From a virus, in the IMG/VR virus record IMGVR_UViG_3300008113_000029, positions 1 through 64,000 of that record: 64,000 nucleotides of DNA; one strand, 5' to 3'. The notes under the pieces are model-generated. The model did not search any database. It had not been told where the DNA came from and worked only from the letters and a program-made list of their open reading frames with translations. Of this stretch, positions 31,317 through 41,900 are shown piece after piece. Within the stretch, counting starts at the first letter, position 1; each line of letters begins with the position of its first letter. Both the position numbers and the translations under genes were made by a program.

Positions 31317-32173
31317 TATCCAATAAAATCGAGAGGTGGTAGTTCATAATCCATAGACATACGAGATTGAATCTCTGCAAGTTCTCTTTCAGCATCATCA
31401 TATAATTGTCTACCATTAAGTTCAATTCCACCAGGAAGTTTTACACCATTGAACTTGATTAAGTTTTGACCCCACTGGCGTTTAATAAGAGCAGTTAGGT
31501 ATCTCTTTAAGAAACTATCATTATAAACACCAGTATATGAATCTGGATCTAATATTCTATGGCAGTCAATAATAATATAGTCATTTTCACTCATACTCTT
31601 CCAATCAATATCCAGATACAATCTATCTTGTCTCTTATTGTATCTAATTTGTTTATCTGGAGTTAAAAGGAAGTCAATATCCTCCAAATAAGTTTTCGTC
31701 ATTGCATATTGCAATAGTTCAACCGAATTGAAGTAGTAGAGATCATTCAAAAACAGTTGATATTTGATACTAAACATTCCACCAGAAATAGAACTAGTAT
31801 CAAACTTAAAGATTTTTTCAATTCCAATAACAGAATCTGGAACCTGAATGAAATTGGAAGTTTCGTAGTAATTTGAAGTGGTTGTCCCATAACCACTGAT
31901 AGTCGTTGAAGTAGCACTTGTAGTTACGATACCTGCGGTATTTGTGCTTCCAGATTCGTTTGATGCCCTTCCTCTATCTAAGTCTGCTTGAGTGAATCTA
32001 TACTTCAGATACATTCTCTCAACACCATCAAAATGACGCTCTTGAAAATACTGAAGAGCATCATCTACCAGGTCGTCAATTTGATCATCATCAACGTTGA
32101 TCTCCAAAACTGGAGCGCCCAAACGTCTCAAACAATAATCGATAAGTCCTTGGCGTGTTGATGGTTTTGCCAT
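31316..32173 (-). CDS. 13: gp13 neck protein
   Basis: 285 residues (T4 gp13 is 309). The start RQGLIDYCLRRLGAPVLEIN, followed by VDDDQIDDLVDDALQYFQER, is the diagnostic gp13 N-terminus; the C-terminal half has IDCHRILDPDSYTGVYNDSF and GVKLPGGIELNGRQ. gp13 binds the portal after packaging and with gp14 closes the head and joins the tail. It overlaps the preceding stop and the gp14 start by one base each (TAATG), so gp13-gp14-gp15 are translationally coupled. Confidence 0.95.
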   Translation of the reverse strand: MAKPSTRQGLIDYCLRRLGAPVLEINVDDDQIDDLVDDALQYFQERHFDGVERMYLKYRFTQADLDRGRASNESGSTNTAGIVTTSATSTTISGYGTTTSNYYETSNFIQVPDSVIGIEKIFKFDTSSISGGMFSIKYQLFLNDLYYFNSVELLQYAMTKTYLEDIDFLLTPDKQIRYNKRQDRLYLDIDWKSMSENDYIIIDCHRILDPDSYTGVYNDSFLKRYLTALIKRQWGQNLIKFNGVKLPGGIELNGRQLYDDAERELAEIQSRMSMDYELPPLDFIG

Positions 32174-32394
32174 TAGAATTCCTCAGCAGATAAATTATCC
32201 GTCTTTTGTGTGGATTTTTTCTTCGTTTGCAATTTACTCAATTCTTCCTCTTGCTCATTCACTTTCTTTTTGAGAGCATCAATGGTTTGATTAGCAACCA
32301 TAATCTTTGCTTCTAAAGCAACAGTTTGTGAAAATAAATCTGATGCTTTTTGCTGATATACTAAAATCATGCTTCTGTAATCAGTTTCATTCAT
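32173..32394 (-). CDS. coiled-coil protein, 73 aa
   Basis: Short helical protein; residues 25-62 (LEAKIMVANQTIDALKKKVN and on) form a clear heptad coiled coil, followed by a Lys/Thr/Ser tail. Function unknown; it may be a chaperone or whisker-like accessory of the neck or fibre. It starts after a terminator-like hairpin and its stop overlaps the gp13 start by one base. Confidence 0.75.
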   Translation of the reverse strand: MNETDYRSMILVYQQKASDLFSQTVALEAKIMVANQTIDALKKKVNEQEEELSKLQTKKKSTQKTDNLSAEEF

Positions 32395-32402
32395 AATTGA
32401 TA

Positions 32403-32428
32403 CAAAAAAAGGTGGGACTTGCCCACCT
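32403..32428 (-). terminator. terminator after the fibre gene, interlocked with a late promoter
   Basis: Minus strand AGGTGGG-CAAGT-CCCACCT (32410-32428) followed by six T. The TATAAATA at 32430-32437 lies just upstream, so late transcripts starting about six bases below it would lack most of the 5' arm and could escape termination. Confidence 0.85.
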
Positions 32429-32429
32429 A

Positions 32430-32437
32430 TATTTATA
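32430..32437 (-). promoter_or_regulatory. perfect late promoter TATAAATA for the neck operon
   Basis: Minus strand TATAAATA 36 bases before the 73-residue gene, between the fibre-gene stop and the terminator stem. Confidence 0.7.
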
Positions 32438-32451
32438 ATCGCTAGTTAATT

Positions 32452-34908
32452 TTAGAATGATCCACCATCTATGGTGATATTTTCCAGACTTCTTGTAGAT
32501 CCACTACAGGAGATAACCTGCGACTGACCAGCACAATCATTAACCCACAGAGAGCCAATTTCAAAATCTGCATATGTGATACTACCCATAACACTGGTAG
32601 TTTCAGTAACTTGTGAAGCAACTACGATTCTTCCAGCACTGTCGTCCCAGAACATAGCAGCGGTCTTAGCGGAACCGCTGTAGTAATGTAGAACAATACC
32701 AACGTCAATGTTTGCGTCGGAAGAAGGAGCAACAAGTGAACCACCGCTGTTGACTAGACCAACCTCAATCAGAGAATCTTCAACTTTCAGAGTCTCTGTA
32801 TTGATGATGGACTGAGTTCCAAGAACGGTGAAGTTTCCGTTAACAGTCAGATCATCAGCAACCGTAACTGTTCCACCAGTTGAATCGAGTGTTAGACCAC
32901 CAGATGAGGTAGAAACTGTGTTACCATCAATGGTTACGTTATCAACAGCAGCGGCACCCGTTACGGTAAGTGTAGTACCATTGAAGGTTAAGTTTCCACT
33001 ATCCTCAATAGCGCCTGAAGTACCAGCAAGAACAACACGACCTGAAGTTAGATCTGATACTGTTGCAGACGAAAGAACTGTTTCAGCACCAGAAACATTT
33101 AGACCGCCATTAAAGTCAACAGCACCAGTTACTGTAAGACCAGCACCAACAACAGCATCTTTTGTAACAGCGATGGAATCTGTGACTGATAAATCGCCAG
33201 TTACTGTGAGAGTTGAACCATCAAAGGTTAGGTTTCCACTATCCTGGAGAGCACCTGAAGTACCAGCAAGGACAACACGACCAGAAGTGAGGTCTGATAC
33301 TGTTGCTGAGGATAATACAGTTTCTCCACCTGAAATATTAGCACCACCATTACCATCAATAGCGCCAGTTACTGTAAGACCAGCACCGATAACAACATCA
33401 GTTGCGGAAAGATTTGCGATAGTTGAAACGCCTGTGGAATTTATATTTCCACTTACGTTACCTGTTAAGTCTCCCTGTACTCCACCGCTTGCATAGAAAT
33501 TAGTAGCAGATACCGAGTTATTACTTGCAGTTACACCACTACCAACAGCAAGGACAACTCCATTTGCCATTGATGTGGTTCCAATAGCAAGAGCATAGTT
33601 AAATGCAAATGCATCAGTTTCAAATCCAAGAGTCCCACTCTTGAACCACATTAACTGTTTATAAGTATCTGGAAGTGTGTTAATACCAGATGCAGCAAAT
33701 GATACTAATGGAGATCCCTCAGTAGATGCAATTGCCACTCCAGCATGATTAGCGGTATCCTCATTAGGAGTAATGGAAGTTGTATATCCAAGAATAATAT
33801 CTTTGTTTTCAATAAAAACATCTTGCCCTCTAAGAGCAACAAAGGTTCCTCCAATTGTTACATTTCCACTAACATTAATATCGCCACCAACGTTTAGATT
33901 CCTCTGTATTCCTACACCACCATCAATAATTACAGCACCATTATCATAAGATGTCGATTCGGTAGTTCCCGTGAATGAAACAATTCCAGAAAGTACTGAG
34001 TTTCCATGTGATGCAAAACTTTCATCAACTTCAAATATTCCATTTACGAAAAGATCATCTAAAATATGTAAATTATAAATTGTAGAGAATCCAGCAACAT
34101 TAATTCCATTATTACCAACTACTATTCCATTAAAAGTGGAAAAACCAGTTACATTTAAGTTTTCGCTAAGATTTAAACTTCTTGCGTAAATATCTGCCCA
34201 TCTATTAGATAATGATCCCAGATCATAATATACATCTGTGGTTGGGATAAGATCGGATGCAAATTCTCCGCCAACAATAACATCATCAGATCCAGAATCA
34301 CCAAGATTAATTGTTCCGCCACGGAATGTTACTACACCGACAAACTCCGAATATCCACCAACATGTAGGTTTTGCTTAACCGTTAGGTTTTTAGCAATAC
34401 CCATACCTCCGTCAAGTTGAACGGAACCAGTATTTTCGTCACCTAAAGTATTATCCGTAGTGTTGGTTACAGTTGTAATACCAGAGATATCAGTGGATGC
34501 TTCAATATTCAGATGACCCTGAATCGTGGTAATACCAGTCAGAGCTGAGTTAGCAGAACCAGCACCCCAAGTTAGATTTCCATTTCCATCATTAGTGAGA
34601 ACGGAACTTACAGCACCTTGAGTTCCTGGGAAAGTATATGTTACAATACCAGCAAGAGATGCTGGTGCCGCAAGACTAATATAGTCCGAACCATTTGAAC
34701 TACCTTCAACAAGGTTAACTGCAGAACCAGTACTTTCAGTTTCTACTCTCCAAAATCTGGATGAACCTACAAATTTATTAGTTGCTGTTTCTGAAGTTAA
34801 ACCAACATATAGATCGTATCTATCTGTTGTAAACCCGGGTTCACCTGCCCTCAATCCTGGGAGATTATTAAATAGACCCCTCTTAAACTGTAATACAGGA
34901 GCAGCCAT
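32452..34908 (-). CDS. tail fibre-like protein with internal duplication, 818 aa
   Basis: The N-terminus (VLQFKRGLFNNLPGLRAGEP, then RYDLYVGLTS) matches the attachment domain common in phage fibres, in which a short FKRG strand precedes a GE and a Y-V-G strand. The remainder is beta-solenoid-like, with many (L/T)TVTG and NVSG repeats, among them two copies of an 80-residue unit (about 506-650) containing ETVLSSATVSDLTSGRVVLA. The C-terminus has a compact ASQVTETTSVMGSITYADFE region. It is probably a distal fibre or baseplate spike protein. It is followed by a terminator and has an AATAAATA promoter. Confidence 0.85.
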   Translation of the reverse strand: MAAPVLQFKRGLFNNLPGLRAGEPGFTTDRYDLYVGLTSETATNKFVGSSRFWRVETESTGSAVNLVEGSSNGSDYISLAAPASLAGIVTYTFPGTQGAVSSVLTNDGNGNLTWGAGSANSALTGITTIQGHLNIEASTDISGITTVTNTTDNTLGDENTGSVQLDGGMGIAKNLTVKQNLHVGGYSEFVGVVTFRGGTINLGDSGSDDVIVGGEFASDLIPTTDVYYDLGSLSNRWADIYARSLNLSENLNVTGFSTFNGIVVGNNGINVAGFSTIYNLHILDDLFVNGIFEVDESFASHGNSVLSGIVSFTGTTESTSYDNGAVIIDGGVGIQRNLNVGGDINVSGNVTIGGTFVALRGQDVFIENKDIILGYTTSITPNEDTANHAGVAIASTEGSPLVSFAASGINTLPDTYKQLMWFKSGTLGFETDAFAFNYALAIGTTSMANGVVLAVGSGVTASNNSVSATNFYASGGVQGDLTGNVSGNINSTGVSTIANLSATDVVIGAGLTVTGAIDGNGGANISGGETVLSSATVSDLTSGRVVLAGTSGALQDSGNLTFDGSTLTVTGDLSVTDSIAVTKDAVVGAGLTVTGAVDFNGGLNVSGAETVLSSATVSDLTSGRVVLAGTSGAIEDSGNLTFNGTTLTVTGAAAVDNVTIDGNTVSTSSGGLTLDSTGGTVTVADDLTVNGNFTVLGTQSIINTETLKVEDSLIEVGLVNSGGSLVAPSSDANIDVGIVLHYYSGSAKTAAMFWDDSAGRIVVASQVTETTSVMGSITYADFEIGSLWVNDCAGQSQVISCSGSTRSLENITIDGGSF
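32962..33390. repeat. tandem duplication with 240-base offset in the fibre gene
   Basis: Bases near 32962-33150 repeat near 33202-33390 with an offset of exactly 240 (80 codons). The reading frame is kept, and differences are mainly at third positions. It looks like an in-frame duplication that lengthened the fibre shaft. Confidence 0.75.
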
Positions 34909-34931
34909 TTTTTAACTTTACCTTTTTTATC

Positions 34932-34939
34932 TATTTATT
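34932..34939 (-). promoter_or_regulatory. late promoter octamer AATAAATA for the fibre gene
   Basis: Minus strand AATAAATA 23 bases before the fibre ATG; AAAAAAGG serves as ribosome site. Confidence 0.6.
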
Positions 34940-34951
34940 CCAAAAAATTAT

Positions 34952-35188
34952 TCAAAAATTTCCATAATCAATTACATCATTAGGTACTGCATCAGCAAGA
35001 TCCATTACATATGCTGGAGTAACATGTATATACTTATTAGTTGTTGAATCATACATCAAAATAGAATAATTTGCTTTAGCAGTTATATCAACGTCAGTTA
35101 AATCTGCAACAGATGATGTTGCAGATTTGTTGGAAGCAATAACTCTGATTCCTTGTTTTTGACCGACCCTAACATTGATGTTTGCCAT
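34952..35188 (-). CDS. small virion-cluster protein, 78 aa
   Basis: Starts MANINVRVGQKQGIRVIASN; beta-rich, with a SILMYDSTTNKYIHVTP segment like the small linker domain seen at the ends of phage fibre proteins. It overlaps the upstream 112-residue gene by one base and precedes the fibre gene. Unknown function; fibre attachment is a guess from position. Confidence 0.75.
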   Translation of the reverse strand: MANINVRVGQKQGIRVIASNKSATSSVADLTDVDITAKANYSILMYDSTTNKYIHVTPAYVMDLADAVPNDVIDYGNF

Positions 35189-35526
35189 TAGCGAGTAACT
35201 CCTTTACTTACCAATACCATTCCCTCAACGACTCTTGTTATATATGAAAAAGAATCTGTAACAACTACATCATAAACATACCTGCCTTCTTTTAGGTTTG
35301 CTGTTTGTGTTGTAGATAAACCAATTCTAATTTGTCCACCAGCACTACTATAAACACTAGTAGTAAATGTAGTTACACCAGTAGCACCGGGATGTTTTCT
35401 CATTTCAGCTTTAACAGTATATCCACTTAAATTGAGTGCAGAATTAGTTCCAGCATCTTCTAACGTGAAAACTTGACTGAAATCAGTTCCACCATTGATA
35501 ACAATATTACTAACGTAAACAGACAT
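35188..35526 (-). CDS. small Ig-like virion protein, 112 aa
   Basis: MSVYVSNIVINGGTDFSQVF, then GYTVKAEMRKHPGATG and EGRYVYDVVVTDS: an all-beta, immunoglobulin-like pattern similar to N-terminal domains of baseplate upper proteins in other tailed phages. The product may form part of the fibre or baseplate. It has a CATAAATA promoter and its stop overlaps the next start. No family can be named from sequence alone. Confidence 0.75.
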   Translation of the reverse strand: MSVYVSNIVINGGTDFSQVFTLEDAGTNSALNLSGYTVKAEMRKHPGATGVTTFTTSVYSSAGGQIRIGLSTTQTANLKEGRYVYDVVVTDSFSYITRVVEGMVLVSKGVTR

Positions 35527-35548
35527 CTTATCAAATGGTCTTTACAAG

Positions 35549-35556
35549 TATTTATG
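35549..35556 (-). promoter_or_regulatory. late promoter octamer CATAAATA
   Basis: Minus strand CATAAATA overlaps the stop of the 59-residue gene and lies 22 bases before the 112-residue gene. Confidence 0.6.
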
Positions 35557-35731
35557 CTAAACCAGAGATAGCAAAGTTCTTGATAACTTCTTGTTGTTTG
35601 AGATAAAGTTTAAAATAAGATTTAGCGAAACTTTTTAACTCATCAACATCCAATTCGTCAATAAGTCTAGAGAACTTTTCATACTCGAACATTTTATTGA
35701 TCGACTCTAGTTCAATTTTGTCTGGATCCAT
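35552..35731 (-). CDS. small helical protein, 59 aa
   Basis: MDPDKIELESINKMFEYEKF at the start, then a helical DVDELKSFAKSYFKLYLKQQ segment. I chose the ATG at 35731 because GGAG lies seven bases upstream, whereas a longer frame from 35764 would overlap the previous gene more. It overlaps the 67-residue gene by 20 bases. Function unknown. Confidence 0.65.
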   Translation of the reverse strand: MDPDKIELESINKMFEYEKFSRLIDELDVDELKSFAKSYFKLYLKQQEVIKNFAISGLA

Positions 35732-35915
35732 TGATAATCTCCATAAGTAGGGATTTGATTTCACTAATATCTGTTTTTATTTGATCAATTTCTTCTCTTT
35801 GTTTTCTTCTTTCCGATCTCAATTTAACATACTGCAAATATTCAGTTGTATCAGTATTAACAATAGCACCCGAATCTTCACGAAACAGGTGCTTATGACC
35901 TTCAACTCTTTTCAT
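35712..35915 (-). CDS. small helical protein, 67 aa
   Basis: Starts MKRVEGHKHLFREDSGAIVN; the second half (LRSERRKQREEIDQIKTDIS) is a charged coiled coil. The HKHLFREDSGAIVNTD start is typical of small marine T4-like phage proteins near the baseplate genes. It starts one base after the DUF4815-like gene's stop codon. Function unknown. Confidence 0.7.
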   Translation of the reverse strand: MKRVEGHKHLFREDSGAIVNTDTTEYLQYVKLRSERRKQREEIDQIKTDISEIKSLLMEIINGSRQN

Positions 35916-35916
35916 C

Positions 35917-38900
35917 TTATGCTAGGGCAATAGTTCTAAGATCCTTGAATCTCGGTGCTTTTGCTTCATTTGTTCCGTTCATAACAATCTTAATTCTAAA
36001 TGCATTGAATTGCTCAAGTTCATCAGCACTAAACTGATACTCAAGAAACTCTCCATCATTACTTGCGCGTACAAATGCGTCCGCTCTACCACTATTTAAT
36101 GTAGAATCTATGACAGCATCACCATATCCATCGCCATCAGTATCTTTAAGGTTATCGTAACCTGGGAACAATTCATATGCTTGTTCAACTCCATTAGAGT
36201 CTGCTCTAAAGAGTTGGTAAAGAACTCTAAAGTCAGCTGAAGAATGGCGATAAGCAGAAACAAGAACTTTGAGTGATGTTGCTGGTTGCTTAAGTCTAAC
36301 TATGCTTGTGGCGTAAATAGCACTATGTGGATCTTCTTGAACTAAATTAACTCTACCATCAAAAGCATAGTCGCTGATTGGATTATTCAGTCTATTTCTA
36401 CCAAATACAATAGATGCTGTAGAAACATTAACAGCAGGAGACAGGTTTGGATCTGCCGTATTCATTGTTAGACCAAGTGTAAATGACTTGTTCTTTGGTA
36501 ATGATGAGAGTCTTGTAGTCTCATTAATTTGGGATGCTACAAGTCTTGTAGTCGTTAATTCATTTACATTGTTTAGTTCAATAGTCTCATAACCCTGATC
36601 AATGAATGATGCTTCAGAACCTCCAGCACTTGTACCAGAAACTGTTCTAATTTGGGCAGACAATGAAGTAGTCTCTCCAGGTGTCAGAACACTGAATTGT
36701 GGATCAATTCTATTAAATTGAACATTCTTAGTTGCTGAGGCACCCTTACCACCGATAATATTTTCATCGGTGAAACTCAACTGACTGTCTCCAGAAGTTC
36801 TTGATCCGCGATCAATTTGTAAGTGATAAGTATCAAAGTCTCTTTCAGACTTGAGAGCGGTATCGGTTGGTAGATTATGTTGGGTATTGATTCTAGTTAG
36901 AGAAATACCATTCAACTCATAAGCATAGACCTTATCACCAATGGAGTGCTTTCTCGTGAGTGAACCGTCAACACCTCTAGTTCCAATACCAAGTGTACCA
37001 GCACCTCCACTACCTGCGGTAATAGCATTATAGAAGATGATCTCATTATTTACTTTCAAGTAACCTTGAGAAGTTGAGATACCTTCGAATGTTGCAAATA
37101 GTGAGGTATTAGCAACTGAAATAGTAGTATCACTAATTGCAAGTTCAGCGTTAAGAGTTGTTGGAATAGTGTCTGGTGCTAGATCAGCAAGAACAACTAT
37201 GTTGTTATCGGCGTGCATTCCATGATTTGGTTGAGTAACTTCAATAACTCTTCCATCATAAAGATTACTGATAACAGCAGAGTCACGAATATCTGTGTTA
37301 GCATAAGCAACGGCAGTACTTGGATTACTATAGACAACCAAGTCTTGTCCAGCAGTAAACTCTTCACCCTGAACATTTGTTAGATATAGTGTATCTTTTC
37401 CACTCAGGGTAGCTACAGAAATCTGGGCATTTTTGCCTTTCACAACACTTGAAGTAGTAATGCCTAGGATATCTCCAACAACATATCCATTTCCAGCAAG
37501 AGTGATTGTTGGCGTTCCAGATACAGATCCAGCAGAGAAAGTAATAGATGCAGTAGCACCACTACCATTTCCAGTTATGGAGTAAAGTGGTACATTTGTA
37601 AATGTACCATTGCTGTATCCAGCACCAACTCTATTTACAGAAACTGTATTGAGGTTTCCACCAACTTGCTCAATATACCCACTGATAGCAGAGGCAGTTG
37701 TACTATCACTTACCTTCTTACCGATAGTAAGAATACTATTCATAGAAGTGGTAGTTGTAATACCAACCTTCAGTTTTCTTGGTAAAGTCTTAATAGAATT
37801 CTCATTAAGTTGTCCAACGTTTGTGTCTCTGGTTCCCAGTGATGGATTATAGAAATAAGCTACGCCAGGAGTTGTGGTGAAGTTTGCTTTATAAAGTTTG
37901 AACTTAAGATCTTCAAACTGGTTAGCAGTCCAGATAGTACCGTTTTGAGACTTGAAGAGGCTTCCTCCAACATATTGCTTGGTAGCAATGACGCTCTCGG
38001 CATCTGGTAGAGTTGAAGTATTAACAGTCTTCTCACCCATTCTAGCAATCCATACTTCATACAAATCTGAGTATGGTGAAAGAAGAACAAGAGCATACTC
38101 TGTGTCTGCTTCAAGATAAACTGGAGATGGGAACTTAATGTTAGTTGCTACTGAAGCATCTCTTGATGTCTGAATCTGAGATGGATCAATAGTAACTCTT
38201 GAGTATTCTGTTACAAGATTTTTAGTAGGAATACCAAGTTCAACAGTTCTTAGTTCAACAAACAGTTTTTCACTATCATCTTTATTGGCGAAGAATACAT
38301 CCACACCAGTCATAAATGCACCAGTTTCATCAACGGTGAATGACTGCGCTAGTGGATCATATCTTTCAACTTCTGTAATTCTTTCAAAGATATCGATTCT
38401 TCCTGTAGTTGTATAATTTGTTTCAGCACTACTAATAAGTGTGCTTCCTGGTAGTTGTGCTTCATTAGTAGCACTTGAAGTTAGTCTAAAGGTCTTAGTT
38501 CCAGTTGTGAATCTTAGTGGAGGTGGTGGTGATGCTAGTGGATTTCTAAAGAACATAGAACCATAGATATCACCAAATGTATCTGCTACTAGTCTGATAT
38601 TAGCAACAGATGCTTGAGCACCGCTAGTTTCTCCGAGAAGAACCATCCCAGTGGTGATATAACCATTATACTTACCAAGAACCTCTTCTTGTAACGCTTC
38701 AACATCGATGTTTAGAACTGTTGATGATGCTGAGTATGATACTGGGAGTGTAATTGATTTGTTATATGGATTCAGACTAAAGGTTGATGATGGATTTCCA
38801 CCAGGACCGGTCTTATGATTTGGTTGAACAACACGGCAAGTAAATAGATTTGTTCCTCCATCATAACCTCTTACGGTTTCACCAACTTGGAATACACCAG

Positions 38901-41900
38901 AGGTCATACTAATTTCGATAAGTTTTGGAACAATATCGAGACCACTAGTGCTATCAAAGAAGTGATAATGTCTTGCTAATGGTCTTAATCCAATAGCTCT
39001 GAATAGAACATTCCTGGAGCGAATATGTGGATCTGGTGTAGAAGAAGCAAGAACAGTTCTTGAACCAACAACTCTTGTAGCACCTCCAGAACCACCAACT
39101 GTTCTAGTTCCACCATCCCTAACAATTGTTCTAGTCCAACTATCTGTTTTTGGACTTAGTTCGATGGAACCATTAAATTCAATAACGTTAAATGGGTTTA
39201 CGTTCTCAACTCTAGTTGCTAAAGGTTGCTCAATCCAAGACTTTTCGGTATATTTAAGAGTAATCAGATCACCCGTCTTTTGAACATTTGAATCAAGAAG
39301 ACTTAGATTTTCGCTGAAGTTAGCCGTCTCTAAGTTAATGGATGGATCAAGAGATGGTTGTGGTGATAGTGAGTGGAAGTCAATAGGAGTGATCAACTCA
39401 TTATCGGATGTATCAATATCGGCAGTTGTTTGTGCTTTATCTAATCTCTGATTATCTTTGAAGTCATCTACAAAGAATCCAGACTTGAATCTGTCTAAAC
39501 CATCAACGTCTCTGATTTGTAAGGTCTTGGTGCTGAGTTCTAGTAGTGAAAGTGAAGTTACAGTTTCGAGATTCTCCACTCTATCTTCAATCTTTCCAAT
39601 GTCTCTCATTGTATATCTTCTATTATCAACAACAGTAACTACTGCATCACTGGTGTTGTAGAGATATGCTGGTAGAGAAATTGTTCCGATCTCCATAGCA
39701 TCATCACTGTTTGATGGTGCCTTTGGATTTTCTGCCGATGCACCTTTAATTACAGTGAAAGCACCTTCTTTGTTTAGAACTACCTTATCAATTCTTGGTA
39801 GATAGAAGTCGTATCCAACGAGTGAACTTTCATTTGGAGCAACAACTAACGTTGGATTGATTCCAGCAGTTGCGAATGTTCTGCTAGCAAAATCAAATGG
39901 AGATGCAGTAGATGAAGTAAACTGAGCAACTCTTGGTCTAAAGTCAAGAGTATCTGTTGCTCTTCTTCCATCACTCATCAACGGAATGTCTGTCTTATAT
40001 CTTTCAGCAGTATATGAGTTTACTGTGTAAAGATTTCCAGCATCGTTGGTTGGAATGGAGTAATGATTGAAGATAATCAACAATCTGTGTGAAGGGATAT
40101 AGTTGTCCCTACCTCTTACAATCCTAGCATAGTCGTAGAACTGATCCCTTACACCCTTATCAAGGGTATACTTGCTAGTAATATCTTGGTAGTTACCTTC
40201 ATTTACTGCCTGAACGGTTGATATAATGTTTGATTCACCAAAAGTAGCAACTTCGCCAACTACAAACTTATTCGAATTCAGATAGACAATCTCAACCTTA
40301 GTTGCAGAAGATCTTGTTACAACTTGAGCAATGGCTCCGCTAGTTGATCCAACAACTCTTTCCCCAAGAATAGAGTTTGCATCCAAAGATAATCCTGAAG
40401 GGAATTCAATGGAATCTAGAGTTGGAGCAGACGTATCATATGATTCATATATTGCTAAAACTTCTACAACATCTGGGAAGTTTAGAGATATTTCCTTATC
40501 TTGAACTCTTGTTCCATAATAAGCACTTTCTGTAAGACCACTAATAGCAGTGGATACACCAGAAACACTATTAATAACACTGACCTTTTCGCTTCTAGTG
40601 AAGTTTTTTGTCTTGCTTGTGATAGAGTTCTTCTTAACAGTTGTATTAACTGTGACGTTTCCAGACTGAGAAGGAGTTAATCCTGTAAATGTAATAGTCT
40701 GACCATTTGAACCAAGAGTAACTTGGTCGGATGATAGGTCTTCAATAGTTCCATTAGAATAGAATACTCCGTATCTTTCCGCATCAAATGTCTCAAAGAA
40801 AGCACTGCTAATACCAGTAGATGAAACGTTTATAGTTAAAGATCCAGTAGAACTGGTGGTTTGTTGTTTGAGTTGACTCGAAACTAAAAGGTTAGATCCG
40901 GCAAGACTTACTGAAGCAATGTTCTCTTGTTCGAGTGGAGCAAAAAGACCACCATTATCTTCTACTAGTGGAGCTCCAAGAGAAAATGTAACATCAGTAT
41001 TGCTACCTGGTAGAGAACCATTACATACACCACTAACGCTTTCTACGGCAGCAACGGTCATACTATTATCATTATTTACACTGACGACTCTATTGAAAGT
41101 TTCATCAGCAACACCAGGTATCTGATACCTGATGATAGTATCACTCTTAATTCCAACAAAGTTCTTTCCTGGACAAGTTACGTTACCACCACTAGTAATT
41201 CTGATGGTGTCGGCAATACCAAAGTTCTTAGCAAGTTTTCTTTGAAGAACTGAGTCGGCAATAAAGTCCAGACTCATATCAGAATCAATAGAATCTGAGT
41301 TTTGGTAGATTGATTTAACATCTTCAATACCAAAAGTCTGAATAGTCTTAATCGATCTTGAAACTTCTTTAGTTTCATTAATCAGAATTTGTTCACCTTC
41401 AATAAAGGTTCCAGATGTTTGGATGAGATTAAGAGTGGCGCTACCACCAGGTGCCGTCTCAACATAACCAGAAGCGCCACTACTTACACCTCTAATATAG
41501 GAACTAGCAGGGACCTCTGCAGTGGTTACAGACTGGTTTAGAGTGATCTTTGTGTATGTTTGAATATCAAACAGATACAGATCCCAGTCAGAAGTATCAT
41601 CTGAATATGCTGCGTCCGTTAAACTAAACGAATATACTCTTGCCTTACCAATTTCAGTTCCAGTTGCTGCTGTGCTAGAAGAACCTCTTCTTTGGTTTTG
41701 TAACCTAACAATGTTATCATTGTTATTAATACCGAGAATAGGTGTTCCCTGAACATTATTAACTCTTATTAGTGTTCCAAATTCAAATGGAACAAGTGCC
41801 GATGAAATACTCTTCTTATCTCTTGGCTTTTCTACATCAATATTAGTTGTTGAAATAGTCTCAATATCATATCCCTTAACGTAGGCTCTTCCTGGAGATA

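Noticed and set aside
32828-33496. Plus-strand frame of 222 codons opposite the fibre gene
   Set aside because: It is Pro/Val/Thr-repetitive because it is the complement of fibre repeats; no start signals.
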